Source: Parus major (taxonomy: Eukaryota; Chordata; Aves; Passeriformes; Paridae). From it: a stretch of 64,000 nucleotides of DNA. The stretch lies in NCBI RefSeq assembly GCF_001522545.3, contig NC_031783.1, positions 3,656,532 to 3,720,531 of the forward strand. The letters run 5' to 3'. The position numbers and the translations under genes are program-made. This document shows, piece after piece, positions 11,713-23,151 of this stretch. A model generated the notes under the pieces. That model did no database searches and was not told the DNA's origin. It saw only the letters and a list, made by a program, of their open reading frames with translations. Within the stretch, counting starts at the first letter, position 1. Each line of letters starts with the position of its first letter.

Positions 11713-12213
11713 TGAATCACAGAATGTCCTGAGCTGGCAGGGACCCACAGGATCCTCCAGCCCAGCTCCTGTTCCTGCACAGACACCGCGACAACCCCAC
11801 CCTGGGCATTCCTGGGGTATCCAAACTCTCCCGGAGCTCTGGCAGCCTCGGGCACTGCCCATTCCCTGGGGAGCCTGGGCAGTGCCAGCACATCTGGGGG
11901 AAGAACCTGCCCTGCTCTCCAGCCTGAGCCTGCCCTGGCCCAGCTCCAGCCATGCCCTGGCTCCTGTCCCTGTCCCAGGATTGGAGCTGCCCCTTCACTA
12001 TCCCTCATGAGGACATTGAACACCACAGTGAGGTCCCTCCTCAGGCTCCTCCAGGCTGAATGGACCAAGTGTCCCCAGCTGCTCCTCCTGACTTCCTCTC
12101 CAGTCCCTTCCCCATCCTCGTGGCCTCCTCTGGATGCTGTCTCATGGCTTCATGTGTTTTCTATGCTGGTGCCCCAAGGTGTACCCAGAACTCGAGGGGA
12201 GGCAGAGTTAGGA
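11713..12213 (-). mobile_element. CR1 LINE, 5'-truncated 3' part, minus strand
   Basis: Reading the plus strand from GAATCACAGAATG through GGCAGGGACC, CCCTGGGGAGCCTG, GAGGTCCCTCCTCAGG, CTCCAGGCTGAA, CTCGTGGCCTCCTCTGG to CAGAACTCGAGG gives the complement of the end of avian CR1. The element therefore lies on the minus strand with its 3' end at 11713. Minus-strand translation near 12060-11960 gives SLRRDLTVVFNVLMRDSEG, which resembles the C-terminal tail of the CR1 second open frame. Downstream the frame shifts and mutations accumulate, so it is inactive. About 500 bases remain of an element of several kilobases; such 5' truncation is usual for CR1. It lies 160 bases from an assembly gap. Confidence 0.88.
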
Positions 12214-15200
12214 AGTGCTGGTTTCCAGTTTGTGTTGGCTGGTCAGTCACAGGGCAGAGCAGAGCATGGTGCCAGGCATGAAAGGAGTGTCAATCCCAAT
12301 CTTGATTTCTGAGGGATTGATAATATCTGAACATAAATTCATTTTAAAGAAACCCATACAGTGAGCCAAGTCTGTGCCTCCCTGTGATAGCAGGCTTATA
12401 TTTACTTAATTCTAATATTAAGTGAATGTAGGTGGCTGCTTTTATTTTACTTATTGTTTAAAATAATTCTTCTATTGTGGCAAGGATCAATATGAAATGT
12501 CAGATATTTTATTGTACTTACAGAAGATAACACACCTTAGGTTCTGCACATTCTGCATTTTCTGTTCCCTAGATGCCCTGGCATTAATTACATACTTCAG
12601 ATCACAAATGACAGAAGATCTGAAGGGCACAGTGCTACATTTTCATTCTCATCATCTCTATCTATTTTCTGAATTTAGACAGGTTACAAAGCATTACTGA
12701 AGACTTGAGCTTGTACTGAAGCCATTTAAAAAATAGCAGTAACATGTCAAGTGTATCAAATAGTCCAGTTCCTCGCTGGTTGTCAAAGGACAAGAAATCT
12801 GGAGAGGAGGAAAATCTGGAACCAAAAGCAGTTTGACTGCATCGAGAGCCTGGAGAAATTATTTCTTACACACTCCACACAGTGGGTTCATTGCTGATTT
12901 CCCTGCTCACTGAAATGTCCTGGGGCCTGTTTCATTGCCACTCATCTCTCCTGGCTGCATTTGCTCTGCTAAGATCTGTTTATTCACTGCTGCTAAGATT
13001 GGAGTGGGCTGGGTCATTAGCTAACTCTTCAAGGTTAACCAACTTTTTGTTCTAAAATGGCTTTTTATGAAACACCTTCAAAGGTTCTGAAAAAAACTGT
13101 CATTTTCTTACCTAAAATTCCAAGAGTTGAGTGCAGCCATCATCATATTTTTAGCGAGATGAAGATTTTGCTCTCTTTCCCCTGCTCTCTCAGTGTTGTA
13201 GAAACACATTATTTTTAGTCCATTTCTTCTTTATCCATGTGCAAGAACAACAAATATCCTGAGTATATCTGTGAAGTGCTTTACTTTCCAAGTGGTTTTA
13301 TAATTTGCTGGACACTAATGTTCAAATGTTTGCATATGGAAAAAAATAAGTATTTGTGTATTCAGAAATACCACAAAAGTGGTTTTCACTCCTCATTCTG
13401 GTAAACCTTTCTTCTCTTAAGCACTAAGCAAATTTCATATGTAGTCGTGCAATTTTTATGATGATTTTGACATGAAATGAATTGTAGGCTTGATCAAGAT
13501 GTGTGTTCAATGACACATCTGCACAGACCAAATTTCCTATAAAAGGCTGTGATCAGCCTCAGCCAGTTTCTCTTTATTTGTGCTGGCCCTTTTTTTAGTT
13601 TTTTTTTATCCATGTTACAGCCTTAGTTTTTGGATATTGTCCTGACCAGTTTGGATCTGGAGAGTTTGTGTCCTCAAGTTGTCAAAGCACAGGGATATTG
13701 CTTTGCCATTCAGAGCAGCATCTGCAGCTACAGCTGCAGCACCAGGAGCATCCCCTGCACCTCCTACGGTCCTGGAGGGTTTCCAGACCATGCATCATCC
13801 CCATGAGCCACTCCAGGACACCAGCTTTAATACAATTAACCTTCTTCACCCTCCTTGTCATGTTTTGCCTTTTAAATTACCTGATTTTTCAGCTTCACCT
13901 GTAGTAAACCCTTCATTAGTCATTTTGGTCATGGTGTATTTGCAGAAGGGGTGAAAGTGAAGGAAATGGGCTCACAGTAGCTAAAGCCACACCAGGGGTG
14001 TAGCCCAGATGAAATCCAGGAAAAGAGAAATCCTATGGCGAAGAGAGAACTGTTTTTATTGGTTTATCCCCTTATGGTGACCTAGATGATTGTGTTAATC
14101 AAGGGGAAGGGGAAGCCTGTTATTGCCAAGCTCTGTGTTGATCTCAGGCTGCAGAGGAAGCAGGGCAAAAGTGGAACATGGAAAGGGAGCTTGCAGGTGA
14201 CAGCTTCAAGCTGTAATAACGTGTTTCAGATCTGTTTGCTGTCATGCATTTTAAAAAAACCAACAACTTGTCAATGTTTTATTTCAGATGGGAAAAGTGC
14301 AGGCAAATAAATGGCTAATGGTGAGACTTCTATCACCTGCTGTATGAGAGGGGATAGCACATTTTAATAACATATTAACATATTAATGTTAGCTTCTGGA
14401 TGCAGATTTGGGATGCTCCATCCTATGCCAAGCTATTGTTCAGGTTGGATTGCTTGCAGTTTGGTAAACAAACCACTCACTGCTTGATCCAGTGCCAGGA
14501 TGGAATTCCTAGGGATGGAATTAGCAGCTGGCCAGAGGGATGGAGCAGTGCCAGTGAACTCTTCATGGCTTCACAGGGCTCAAAGTTCCTCCTGGTGGGT
14601 GCCAGGGCTGAAAAGTTTGTGAATCCACAGTGTCAGAGCCTGTGACTGAGCACTGGTGGCTTGGGATTTGTGTAGATCAAGGCAGTCACGTTAAATATTG
14701 CTCACATCAGTTCCTGCATGGAAAAGGCTTCTGCAGGGTTGGGATCCTGAACTGCAAATAAAGGAGCAAGAGGATAAAAGGAATAGAAATAGGTGTATTT
14801 CCTCCCCTTTCAAAACCCTCACAAAGCATTGCTGGATTTATTCCCTGTTGGCAAAGCTGAATTGTTTTATAATTATTGCACTTGTGCATCTCTCAACTGG
14901 ACTTAGTAGAAGTTCACTTTAGTTAGAAGTAAAGTTGTGCTTGCAAGGCAAGCCAAAATCCAGAATACCAGCAGGTCTGAATGCAGAAACAAAATTTTTA
15001 AAGACAAAAATCTAAGAAATAAAGCATCAACTTTTACTTTTAGCAGTATTATAGCTATAAATCCAAATTCACTGCCATTACTCATCTCTCTAAGGTGCTG
15101 ATTTTCTCGAAGTGATGCTAGGAAAAAAAACCCACCCAAAAGTGAATTAAAATCTAAATCTTAAGTTATCACACAAATGTTTGCTATTTATACTGTCCAT

Positions 15201-16406
15201 CTGTCTATGGTGCCTGACAGATAATCAATATACTCTTACAAAAATAAAATAAAATAAAATAAATCCTGTTGCTCTGGAGAAACACAGCCCTGAGCCCAGC
15301 TAGAAGTCCCTGTGATACCCTGGCAGCTCTCTGTGCATAGCTGCATTTGCAAAGTGGTCTGAGAAATAAGGGCAGATGAATATTTTCTAATAACTGAGTA
15401 GTTAAATCGTGGGATTGGTAGCAAGAACATCTGTGTCCTACACTCTGTTCTTGGGCAAGGCTGCTTGGGGCTGCAAGGAGTGGGCAGTGCTGCCCGCTCT
15501 CAGTTGCACTAACACTGATTTATTTGTGTTTTTTGCGTGGGGGAAATGTTTGCATTTTGCTGCTGAGGTTTGGAAGAAATTCAGGTTTTCTTGCTTGGTG
15601 ATCAGCAAGCTGTTGTGTGGAGCTCAATTCTTATGGTTCCAGTTTTTCCCTCCTCGTGGGCCTTTCTATTGAAATTTGGGGCTTTTCAGGGGGCTGGATT
15701 CAGTGGGAGGTTGGTGCTGTCTTTTGGTGGAAAGAATGCCTAAACTCCAGCTTCTGCAGATGACTCATGTAGCACAGCTAATCAGAGTCACAGTGCTTCT
15801 TCATACATCTGATTATCTATGTTTGTAGCAGGCTTATTTTCATTAGGGAAGCAAACTCGAAAGCTATAATAATCCAGTAAATTATTATGTACAGTTGTAT
15901 AGATGTGAGTTGAATTTTTTTCATGGTATCAAAGAGAAATGGTCACTGCAATGAAACAAATTCTGCTTGTATTTGTGCAAGTCCATGAATAACTAAATAT
16001 GTAAAGTGAAACATTTTTTCCTCATTTACCCTTCAGGTTTTGCAGAATGCTATTTTTTTGTCTGTTTTTCAGCTCATGATAAACTTCTGTGGTAGAATCT
16101 TCCAGCTGAATCTGAAAGGTTTTTGCAGGTCTTTGAAGTACAAGCCTTTATCTAGTTTGGGATGTGTGGCTCTTCTTAGCAAGTTAATAGAATCTACCTC
16201 CTGAGACATTATGGGGTAAAATGTTAAATAAATGCATGATTATTGCATTAAATCTCAGGGAAGAAAATGACCATTTTGGAAATAAAATTTTTGTTATTGA
16301 GTGACTTTTCAGGGTTCTGAAGGTTCAGCCAAAACAAAATTGAAATCATTATAATGAAAAAGCCTGCAGCACACAAGTTCTATTTAGCCTTATTTATTTC
16401 TCCTAG
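12214..16406. other. non-coding stretch, no gene recognised
   Basis: Mostly AT-rich. Frames such as 13668-13954, 14086-14310 and 14400-14645 have no known family and lack good borders. An (AAAAT)n microsatellite is at 15241-15263. A long T-rich tract at 13588-13610 and scattered pyrimidine runs are present, but I see no conserved gene feature. Confidence 0.5.
15241..15263. repeat. (AAAAT)n microsatellite
   Basis: Four full copies of the pentamer AAAAT followed by AAA. Short and perfect, and it could vary in length between individuals. Confidence 0.9.
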
Positions 16407-16431
16407 TGAGGCATTTTTAATCTTTTCAAAG
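16407..16431 (+). other. candidate 25-nt microexon (splice-like borders)
   Basis: A strong acceptor-like pyrimidine tract ending TTTATTTCTCCTAG immediately precedes 16407, and CAAAG followed by GTGAGT, a near-perfect donor, ends it. The 25 bases between are open in only one frame (EAFLIFSK after one leading base). Both borders are excellent, but the piece is tiny and does not join in phase to the candidate exon at 19578. A chance pairing is more likely than not. Confidence 0.15.
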
Positions 16432-19400
16432 GTGAGTTTGAGAGCTAATTGTTGATTTTACTGGTTTTATTACTACACCAACATAATGAATTTTTGACCT
16501 GCTGAAAGAGCAATGAACAAGTTCAGCTTTGAATTCTCGGGAATGCCAGGGCTGCTGTTCTGGCACGATGGGGTCTGGAGTGAGAGCAGCCCACCCTCAG
16601 GACTCTGCTGTCTGCACGAGCACCAGAGCTGTGCCAGCAGCACCATCAGCTGCTTGGAACAGGTTAATAGTCAATAAAAGTGCTGGGGTGTGTTCAGAAT
16701 GGGAGTAGAAGCAGAGAGGAAGGAGATGCCTTTGGTGGAGTGCAATAAGTCCGGTTGGTTCTGATAGTTTAGCTGTAGCTGGTACCACATGGTGCAGCCA
16801 GCAGAAACCCACAGGGGCATGCAGAAGTCACCTGAGGGTAGCTGGGTTTGCAGAAAGAGTCATTTCCCCTGCCCTCTGTCACTGCCTGTGCCAGTGTGTC
16901 TGGTGGCTCTGTTGCAGGTGTCTCACTGCCCATCCCTCGAGCCCCAGTAGCTGCTCCTGCACATCCCACGCCCCTGGCAGGCTGCAAACCATGGGCAGCA
17001 GCCTCTGCTTTAATTCTTACTGTATTGGCACACAGAAAATGCCCAAAATACCTCATGCAAAACAAAAAAAAAAAAAGAAAAAGTGCCTAGAATATTTAGC
17101 AATTCATTTTGCAATTAGAAATTTGCTGGTCATCATCCTGCCCTGGGACAGATTTCAGAGTAGTAAAGATGTTTTTTAAAGTCATTCTGTCAAATCATTT
17201 GAATTAGTTCAAAGGGCAGTTCACACAATTTCAGAAAATACTGTTTGTGTCTTTTCCCACTGTTCCCAGATTTTGAAAAGTTACTGCTTATGTCTGAAGG
17301 CAAGAACTGAAAGTGCTGTGGGAGAGCAAGCAGCTCCCTGCACACATCCCCAGCACCGGTTCTGCATGAGAAACAGCGCTGAACTTCGTCGGGAGAGTAT
17401 TTTGAGCAGGTCCAGTTGATAAGCACTCCAGAATCAATATTTCATGTTATTCTACTATACAAATATAACACTGATAGCGGCAGCACTACAAGAGGCTGGA
17501 AAGAAGTCAATGTCACAGGCAGTTGGCATTCAGGCTGCATGTCCAGCAGGCAGCTCCTGCAGCTCTGGCTCTGCTCTGGCCAGGGCACCGTGGGATGGAG
17601 AGCCAACACCAGCCATGCTCACAGCAGCTCTGGGTAAGTCTCCCTAACCTTCTGCCCCCTTTACTGCAGCCACACTGGGAAATTTCTGTAGAAATGCTGA
17701 GTATTTTTTTCTTAAACCGAATCACTGTGTTGAAAGGATCGATTTTAATGCCCTGAAATCAAAATTTTGTTACTGATCTTGAGACCAACGGCAAATATTT
17801 TGCTCAGAGAATTAACTCTGGTTTTGAATCAGATAATTCTCTCACAATAAAGACTCTGGAAATTCTCTGTAAGGAAGATCAGCGCTCTTTGGCATTTATG
17901 TTTTTTAGTTAGAGGATGTAGCAATGGGAAGACAGAATAATGAATTGGCAGGAAGGCAGGGAAGTTAGAGGAATATAACTGGTGCTTATGCCCATTACTG
18001 TTGCAGGTTTTTGACATTTAAAGTGGTTTGCAACCCTTCTCTTATCTGAGCTAATGCCAGACAATCAGTCACCCTGGCACAGCAGTTCTGTGCCTCTCTG
18101 TTAGTAATGCTGCTGATAATTGATGTGCAGCAGCAGAATTTATAAATGAAATTAGCTCCCCAAAGTTTAAGTATGACTGTGATTGAAGCAGTAATGATAG
18201 AGTTCATGCAAGTAGGTTTGCCATTTATCTGAATGTATCATTACTGACAGTGCTTTTTCGTTAACATTTTGTTATCCTTATTCATGTCATTGTTATAATG
18301 TCCTCTCAGATACCTGCAAATTAAACTGACTTGTACTCGGTGCTGATCCTTCCTGCCCACCCCTGCACCTCCTTCTTTGGAATTAATTTGTGCAACATTT
18401 GATTTTTAAGATCTCTGTGAGCATCTCCAACATAGTCAGAGGAAAGTGCTGTTCAAATAATTGGGGAACAGCTTTGGCTTTCTTGTCAGTAGAAGGCTTT
18501 TCCATGCTTTATTTGTCAGGAAGTCACAATATTAGCATTTTAATTCAAAATTCAAAAAGTTGGGTTTAGCTACAAATAAAAGTGAATAGAAACAGAATTT
18601 TTAACAATCCAGCAATGTTTCAGACTTTGGACTCAAAATCAAGAGAGCCCCACATTACCATGGATTTGATAATATCTTTAATCTCAGAGACTCTTTAAAA
18701 CTCTGATGAAAAATTACTGAAGAAGACACAATTTTGGAGAAGATTCCATGGTAATCTGAAAATAAAGTGGTTAAATATAAGTTGAGTCAAATAGATCTGA
18801 TTTTTTAAAAATAATTCATCAGTTTTCTGAATCTTCAAAGCCAGAACTTGATTATCTCATTTTATGATGGTTTTCTCTTGTTCCAGTTACTTCTGCATGT
18901 AGAGATTTTAAAGGGCTGTAGGGCAGAAGGTTTTTGGTATTAGCAAATATCAAACAATTTGTTAGAGAAAGTTCCATCATCTCCATTCTGTATAGCAAAA
19001 CCCCAGAAATTCTGTGCAAAGAGGAGAGATTTGAATAATTCAAATTACCTTGATTTTCTATAAGGATAGATAAGTACAAATGATTTGTTCTTTTTTTGTT
19101 TGGTTGGGTTGTTTGGTTGTTTTACTAGATCAATTTCTCTAATAAACTACATTGAGACCTGAAAAGGAAAAGGTTATATTTGTATGTTTCCCATCACTGG
19201 AGTATTTTTTCTAAAATTTCAGCAAAGATGGGGAAAAAAAATCCAGCCATTTAAATCAGACATAGAAATACTTGTTTTTAGAAATCCATCCAACCCTCAG
19301 CACTGACTTAATTTTAGTTCTCAGAACTGTTTTGCTTTAATCCCTTTCCAGCCACGAATTAAACTGACCAAAATATTTGCAGTGCATCTACTGCATACCA

Positions 19401-19577
19401 AGGGAATGTCCACACTTCCTGGCCTGCCTGGGAACTTCTGCATTTCTTACCTCATCAGGAGGTTGAAATGAATGAACACAAATGTGATTTCAGAAGGTTA
19501 TGCCTGGTTTCAGTGGTGCTCATTTCAGTCTCTGCAGCAAGAGAACTGGAGGGCTTCCAGTTTATTCTCTTTTTCAG
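16432..19577. other. non-coding stretch
   Basis: AT-rich with short frames on both strands (16597-17065, 17416-17756) that overlap and match nothing. An adenine-rich run is at 17060-17082. No repeat family was recognised. Confidence 0.5.
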
Positions 19578-19737
19578 TAGAGGAGCCATCATCTTTGAGC
19601 GTCTTCAGCAAGTTCGGTATCATAAGGAGACTACAGGATCAAACAGGATCTCTCTTGCTCAAAACATTGTAGAATATCCTATATCCACATGTGTGGTTCT
19701 GCCTTTCTGGCAGTGTTTGAATACTGGGACCAAAGAG
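19578..19737 (+). CDS. candidate internal exon, unknown product
   Basis: An acceptor-like sequence with a clean pyrimidine tract (TTTATTCTCTTTTTCAG) ends at 19577, and AAAGAG followed by GTAAAG gives a fair donor at 19738. The 160 bases between hold one leading base and 53 complete codons without a stop, reading RGAIIFERLQQVRYHKET and onward to GTKE. Two CpGs occur at the centre of the piece. A second frame is open through the first half (VEEPSSLSVFSK) but stops. I do not recognise the protein in either frame. It could be a coding exon, an exon of a non-coding RNA, or chance. Confidence 0.22.
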
Positions 19738-20381
19738 GTAAAGAAGCTGTAGCTTCTCAGATTTCAAATCTTTGCCTGTTTAGTATTTTGGGGATGTTTT
19801 CACATGGTAGGAAGACAGTAGTGGTTGATTGCCTGGACACCTTTATTTTGAAGAGTTCCCTTTAACAACACATAATTTGTTACATCAGGTTTTGGTTGCT
19901 TCATTGAATGCAGTTTATTCTTCTAATGGATTTTATTTAATTAGCAATGTACTAATTGATACACCAAACAAGTTCAGTGAAGTCAAGGACACAACCTCCC
20001 CAAGGTTTTGCCAGCCATCTAATTTATGTGAATTTCCTCTAAGTCATGACAGTGATGCTTTAATCCTTTAAACCCCAGATGGAAATTGAGAGACAGAACA
20101 CATTTGTTAGTTTCTGAGGGGTGAAGTGTAAAGCTCTGAAATGCCAGGGTGTTACTGTGTGACAGCCCAGGGTGTGTGCCGTGGGGTGGGGATGGGGAGG
20201 GTGGCACTGACTCAGGGCTCCCCTTGTTGGTGGCAGAGTGCTGAGGAGAGGTCCAGCTCACCCTGCCCAGGGCTCTCTGCTCTGCACAGGTGTGAGGACA
20301 CCTCTGTGACTTGTTTTTGCTGTTTAATGTTTGGTGGGGATTAGGCATTCTTCGTTTCTAGGTCTGTCTTCCCATCTCCAG
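19738..20381. other. non-coding stretch
   Basis: AT-rich up to about 20100, then GC-richer. Frames on the two strands overlap (19829-20071 plus, 20019-20348 minus) and neither is recognisable. Confidence 0.5.
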
Positions 20382-20449
20382 AGACAGAGTCCATTTAAAG
20401 GGAGAAGGGATTTTGGAGGTTGCCTTGGAGGAGCAGAGATCAGAGTCAG
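20382..20449 (+). other. candidate 68-nt exon (splice-like borders)
   Basis: The segment begins after GTCTGTCTTCCCATCTCCAG, a strong acceptor-like tract, and ends in GTCAG followed by GTGAGG, a strong donor. Two of three frames are open, one reading DRVHLKGEGILEVALEEQ and the other RQSPFKGRRDFGGCLGG. It lies on the same strand as the candidate exon at 19578-19737 and about 200 bases from a heat-shock element. I recognise no product, and short exon-like pairs are common by chance. Confidence 0.2.
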
Positions 20450-20650
20450 GTGAGGGCTGTTAAAGAGCTGTCTCTGTCCTCCCTCAGGACAAGGCTGAGG
20501 TCTCTGCAGGGGTGTAAACACATCTCTCTGCCTTTCTGGGAACTTCTCAGAGGGCAAAGCCCTGCCCTCCAGTTCATCTTTGGGCAGGACCTGTGACCCC
20601 TCTGGGTACAAACCTGAGCCTGGGGTGTTAGGCTGAAGGACACCACTTAA

Positions 20651-20675
20651 GGAATGTTCAGGAACGTTCTGAGAA
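20651..20675. promoter_or_regulatory. perfect four-unit heat-shock element
   Basis: Bases 20651-20670 read gGAAt gTTCa gGAAc gTTCt: four contiguous inverted nGAAn pentamers, the canonical binding site of trimeric HSF1. A fifth GAA follows at 20673-20675 with one extra base of spacing. The four-unit core fixes 12 bases, so about 0.004 matches are expected in 64 kb under equal base use. No TATA box or obvious start site is adjacent; the nearest candidates for a target are the splice-like segments at 20382 and 21437. The motif is directly visible; binding is inferred. Confidence 0.6.
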
Positions 20676-21436
20676 GTCCATCTCTGCCACAGCTGGCTGC
20701 CAAGGGAGATGCTGAAAAGACGGGACACTTCTGCTGAAATGTCAGCAAACCTGGGATTTAGCTTTGTGGTCTGTTTTTAAGGACACTCTTTATTAACTCT
20801 GTCCATGAAGTGGTTACCAAAATGGTACCAGCAGTACTTGTCTCTGCTTCTAGCAGGAAGGACTTTTCATAAAAGTTAATCTTCCCTGAGCAAACAAATT
20901 TTAATCTGTGGGTTCCATCATCTTCTGCTTTTTAATAGTATTGCTCTTTTAATATCACTTCTTTTCTAACAAGATCATACCCTGCTCCCTTAGGCCATGT
21001 TAAAAAGGTCAGTCACAGAGTGGTATTTTAATTTAAATAAAGAGTGAAAGACAGAGTGTTTTTGCTAGAATACTAAAAGATCACCTATTTAAATCTTCCT
21101 TTTAATGTCTGTTTAACTATCATTCTTTGAGGCTTTTTCTATGACCTTCAACATAATTTAAACTTAATTTTTTAATTCATTATTCATGCCATTAAATACT
21201 GAAACCCATTTCTTGCTGCAGTTTATTTCTCTATTAAATGCATGTGTTCTGCTGGTTTTGTTTGGTTCTGTGATGAATTCTGATGTAGTGGCATTTTAAA
21301 ACACAGTAGAGAAGAATGCTTATTTTGAGAGGGGGCAAAAAAACCTCAACGTGTAAATGTTGTATCACATCAACAAAATGATTTAAGGTAAAATGAGGGG
21401 GTGGGGGAAAGGCAGGTTGAACTTGGGGCCTCTTAC

Positions 21437-21746
21437 CTCGATAAATTCTGTGTAAATGCCACATTCTGTGCTGCCCTGTGTGGGCTGGGGATGGGCTGCT
21501 CCGAGCATTCCCAGTTTCTGGAGTGCTTCAGCTTCACACAGCAATAACTGTGGCAGCTCCACTGACACCCTGACACCTGCTCTACATCATTGTTTTGGCT
21601 TTCCCATTCTTTCCTCACCTGGTAATTGAGTTTCATGGCTTGGTGCAGGAGATGGAATGAACTGCAGATAGTTATGTTATTATAGATTAGCCACAGCGAT
21701 ACTGGGGTTTGTAGAGACCTGATATGCTGCAGCAAAGCACCCAGAA
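21437..21746 (-). CDS. candidate internal exon, unknown product
   Basis: On the minus strand a pyrimidine-rich tract ending GGTGATATTAG leads into 21746, and ATCGAG followed by GTAAGAG, an excellent donor, closes the segment at 21437. One frame is open across all 310 bases (two leading bases, 102 codons, two trailing bases). It starts LGALLQHIRSLQTPVSLWLI, and the in-frame stop lies in the donor itself. An internal donor (TACCAG followed by GTGAGG, at 21619) would give a 128-base version. The N-terminal third is hydrophobic and aromatic, and the middle is charged (VRKEWESQNNDVEQ). I do not recognise the family. It may also be an exon of a non-coding transcript or an accident. Confidence 0.25.
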
Positions 21747-22358
21747 CTAATATCACCAAATAAAGGAAATAAATTAAGCCCTTAAAATGATGTATTTTCA
21801 TTGCCAGGGAGCAGTTTTTCCACCCCTCCTAGAGCTGATATCTCATTTGCTGTACCCAAGTGAGGGCTGCACCCTTGCACAGCAGTGTGAAGATATATAG
21901 ATTCTCATCACTGCAAAACACGTGCACTGTTAGTTTTTTGTTGTCTGTCAGCATTCAGGTACTTTAGTAATATAAACTACTGTATTTTTTCTCACTTGAT
22001 TCAGTGGCCTCAAGTGTGGCGCATTCCCAAGCAGTTGGGCAGTGTTCTGTTACTGTCACCTCCCAGAATTTCTGTCTGACACTCATTAGCAGTAAGAGTT
22101 AATTGGAGAAACTTTTGAAGAGGGTACTGTGCACTGTTAAGGAAAAAAAGGTGCCAAAGAAAACAAGGTTAAGTTGTAAGAGTGAAGTGGCAGAGCTATA
22201 ATATTTTAGTGTTCCTTTGGGGTTTTGTTAAAGCAGGGGAGAGAAAGAAAGAATTTCCCTAAAGCACAAAGTTGCCCTGAATTTGGGACAGTTCTGTGGG
22301 TGGCAGGAGCACGGATGCCACATGAGCCTGGGGCATTGTCAGCACTGTCACAGTGACC
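21747..22358. other. non-coding stretch up to second gap
   Basis: AT-rich unique sequence; nothing was recognised. It becomes GC-richer in the last 80 bases before the gap. Confidence 0.5.
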
Positions 22359-23151
22359 NNNNNNNNNNNNNNNNNNNNNNNNNNNNNNNNNNNNNNNNNN
22401 NNNNNNNNNNNNNNNNNNNNNNNNNNNNNNNNNNNNNNNNNNNNNNNNNNNNNNNNNNNNNNNNNNNNNNNNNNNNNNNNNNNNNNNNNNNNNNNNNNNN
22501 NNNNNNNNNNNNNNNNNNNNNNNNNNNNNNNNNNNNNNNNNNNNNNNNNNNNNNNNNNNNNNNNNNNNNNNNNNNNNNNNNNNNNNNNNNNNNNNNNNNN
22601 NNNNNNNNNNNNNNNNNNNNNNNNNNNNNNNNNNNNNNNNNNNNNNNNNNNNNNNNNNNNNNNNNNNNNNNNNNNNNNNNNNNNNNNNNNNNNNNNNNNN
22701 NNNNNNNNNNNNNNNNNNNNNNNNNNNNNNNNNNNNNNNNNNNNNNNNNNNNNNNNNNNNNNNNNNNNNNNNNNNNNNNNNNNNNNNNNNNNNNNNNNNN
22801 NNNNNNNNNNNNNNNNNNNNNNNNNNNNNNNNNNNNNNNNNNNNNNNNNNNNNNNNNNNNNNNNNNNNNNNNNNNNNNNNNNNNNNNNNNNNNNNNNNNN
22901 NNNNNNNNNNNNNNNNNNNNNNNNNNNNNNNNNNNNNNNNNNNNNNNNNNNNNNNNNNNNNNNNNNNNNNNNNNNNNNNNNNNNNNNNNNNNNNNNNNNN
23001 NNNNNNNNNNNNNNNNNNNNNNNNNNNNNNNNNNNNNNNNNNNNNNNNNNNNNNNNNNNNNNNNNNNNNNNNNNNNNNNNNNNNNNNNNNNNNNNNNNNN
23101 NNNNNNNNNNNNNNNNNNNNNNNNNNNNNNNNNNNNNNNNNNNNNNNNNNN
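22359..23151. other. assembly gap (793 N)
   Basis: Undetermined bases. The right flank is a pyrimidine-rich stretch (CCCTGTCCCTCTCTCTCTGTCC), the left flank ordinary. Frames that run through the gap are meaningless. Confidence 0.99.

Noticed and set aside
10878..12010. Long open frames running through the first N gap
   Set aside because: Undetermined codons cannot be evidence of coding. The right part is CR1 sequence on the other strand.
11625..12068. 147-codon minus-strand frame as a host gene
   Set aside because: It is the decayed tail of the CR1 second open frame followed by CR1 3' untranslated sequence.
20324..20728. 134-codon minus-strand frame covering the heat-shock element
   Set aside because: GC-rich local composition, no domain, and overlap with another minus frame and a plus-strand candidate.
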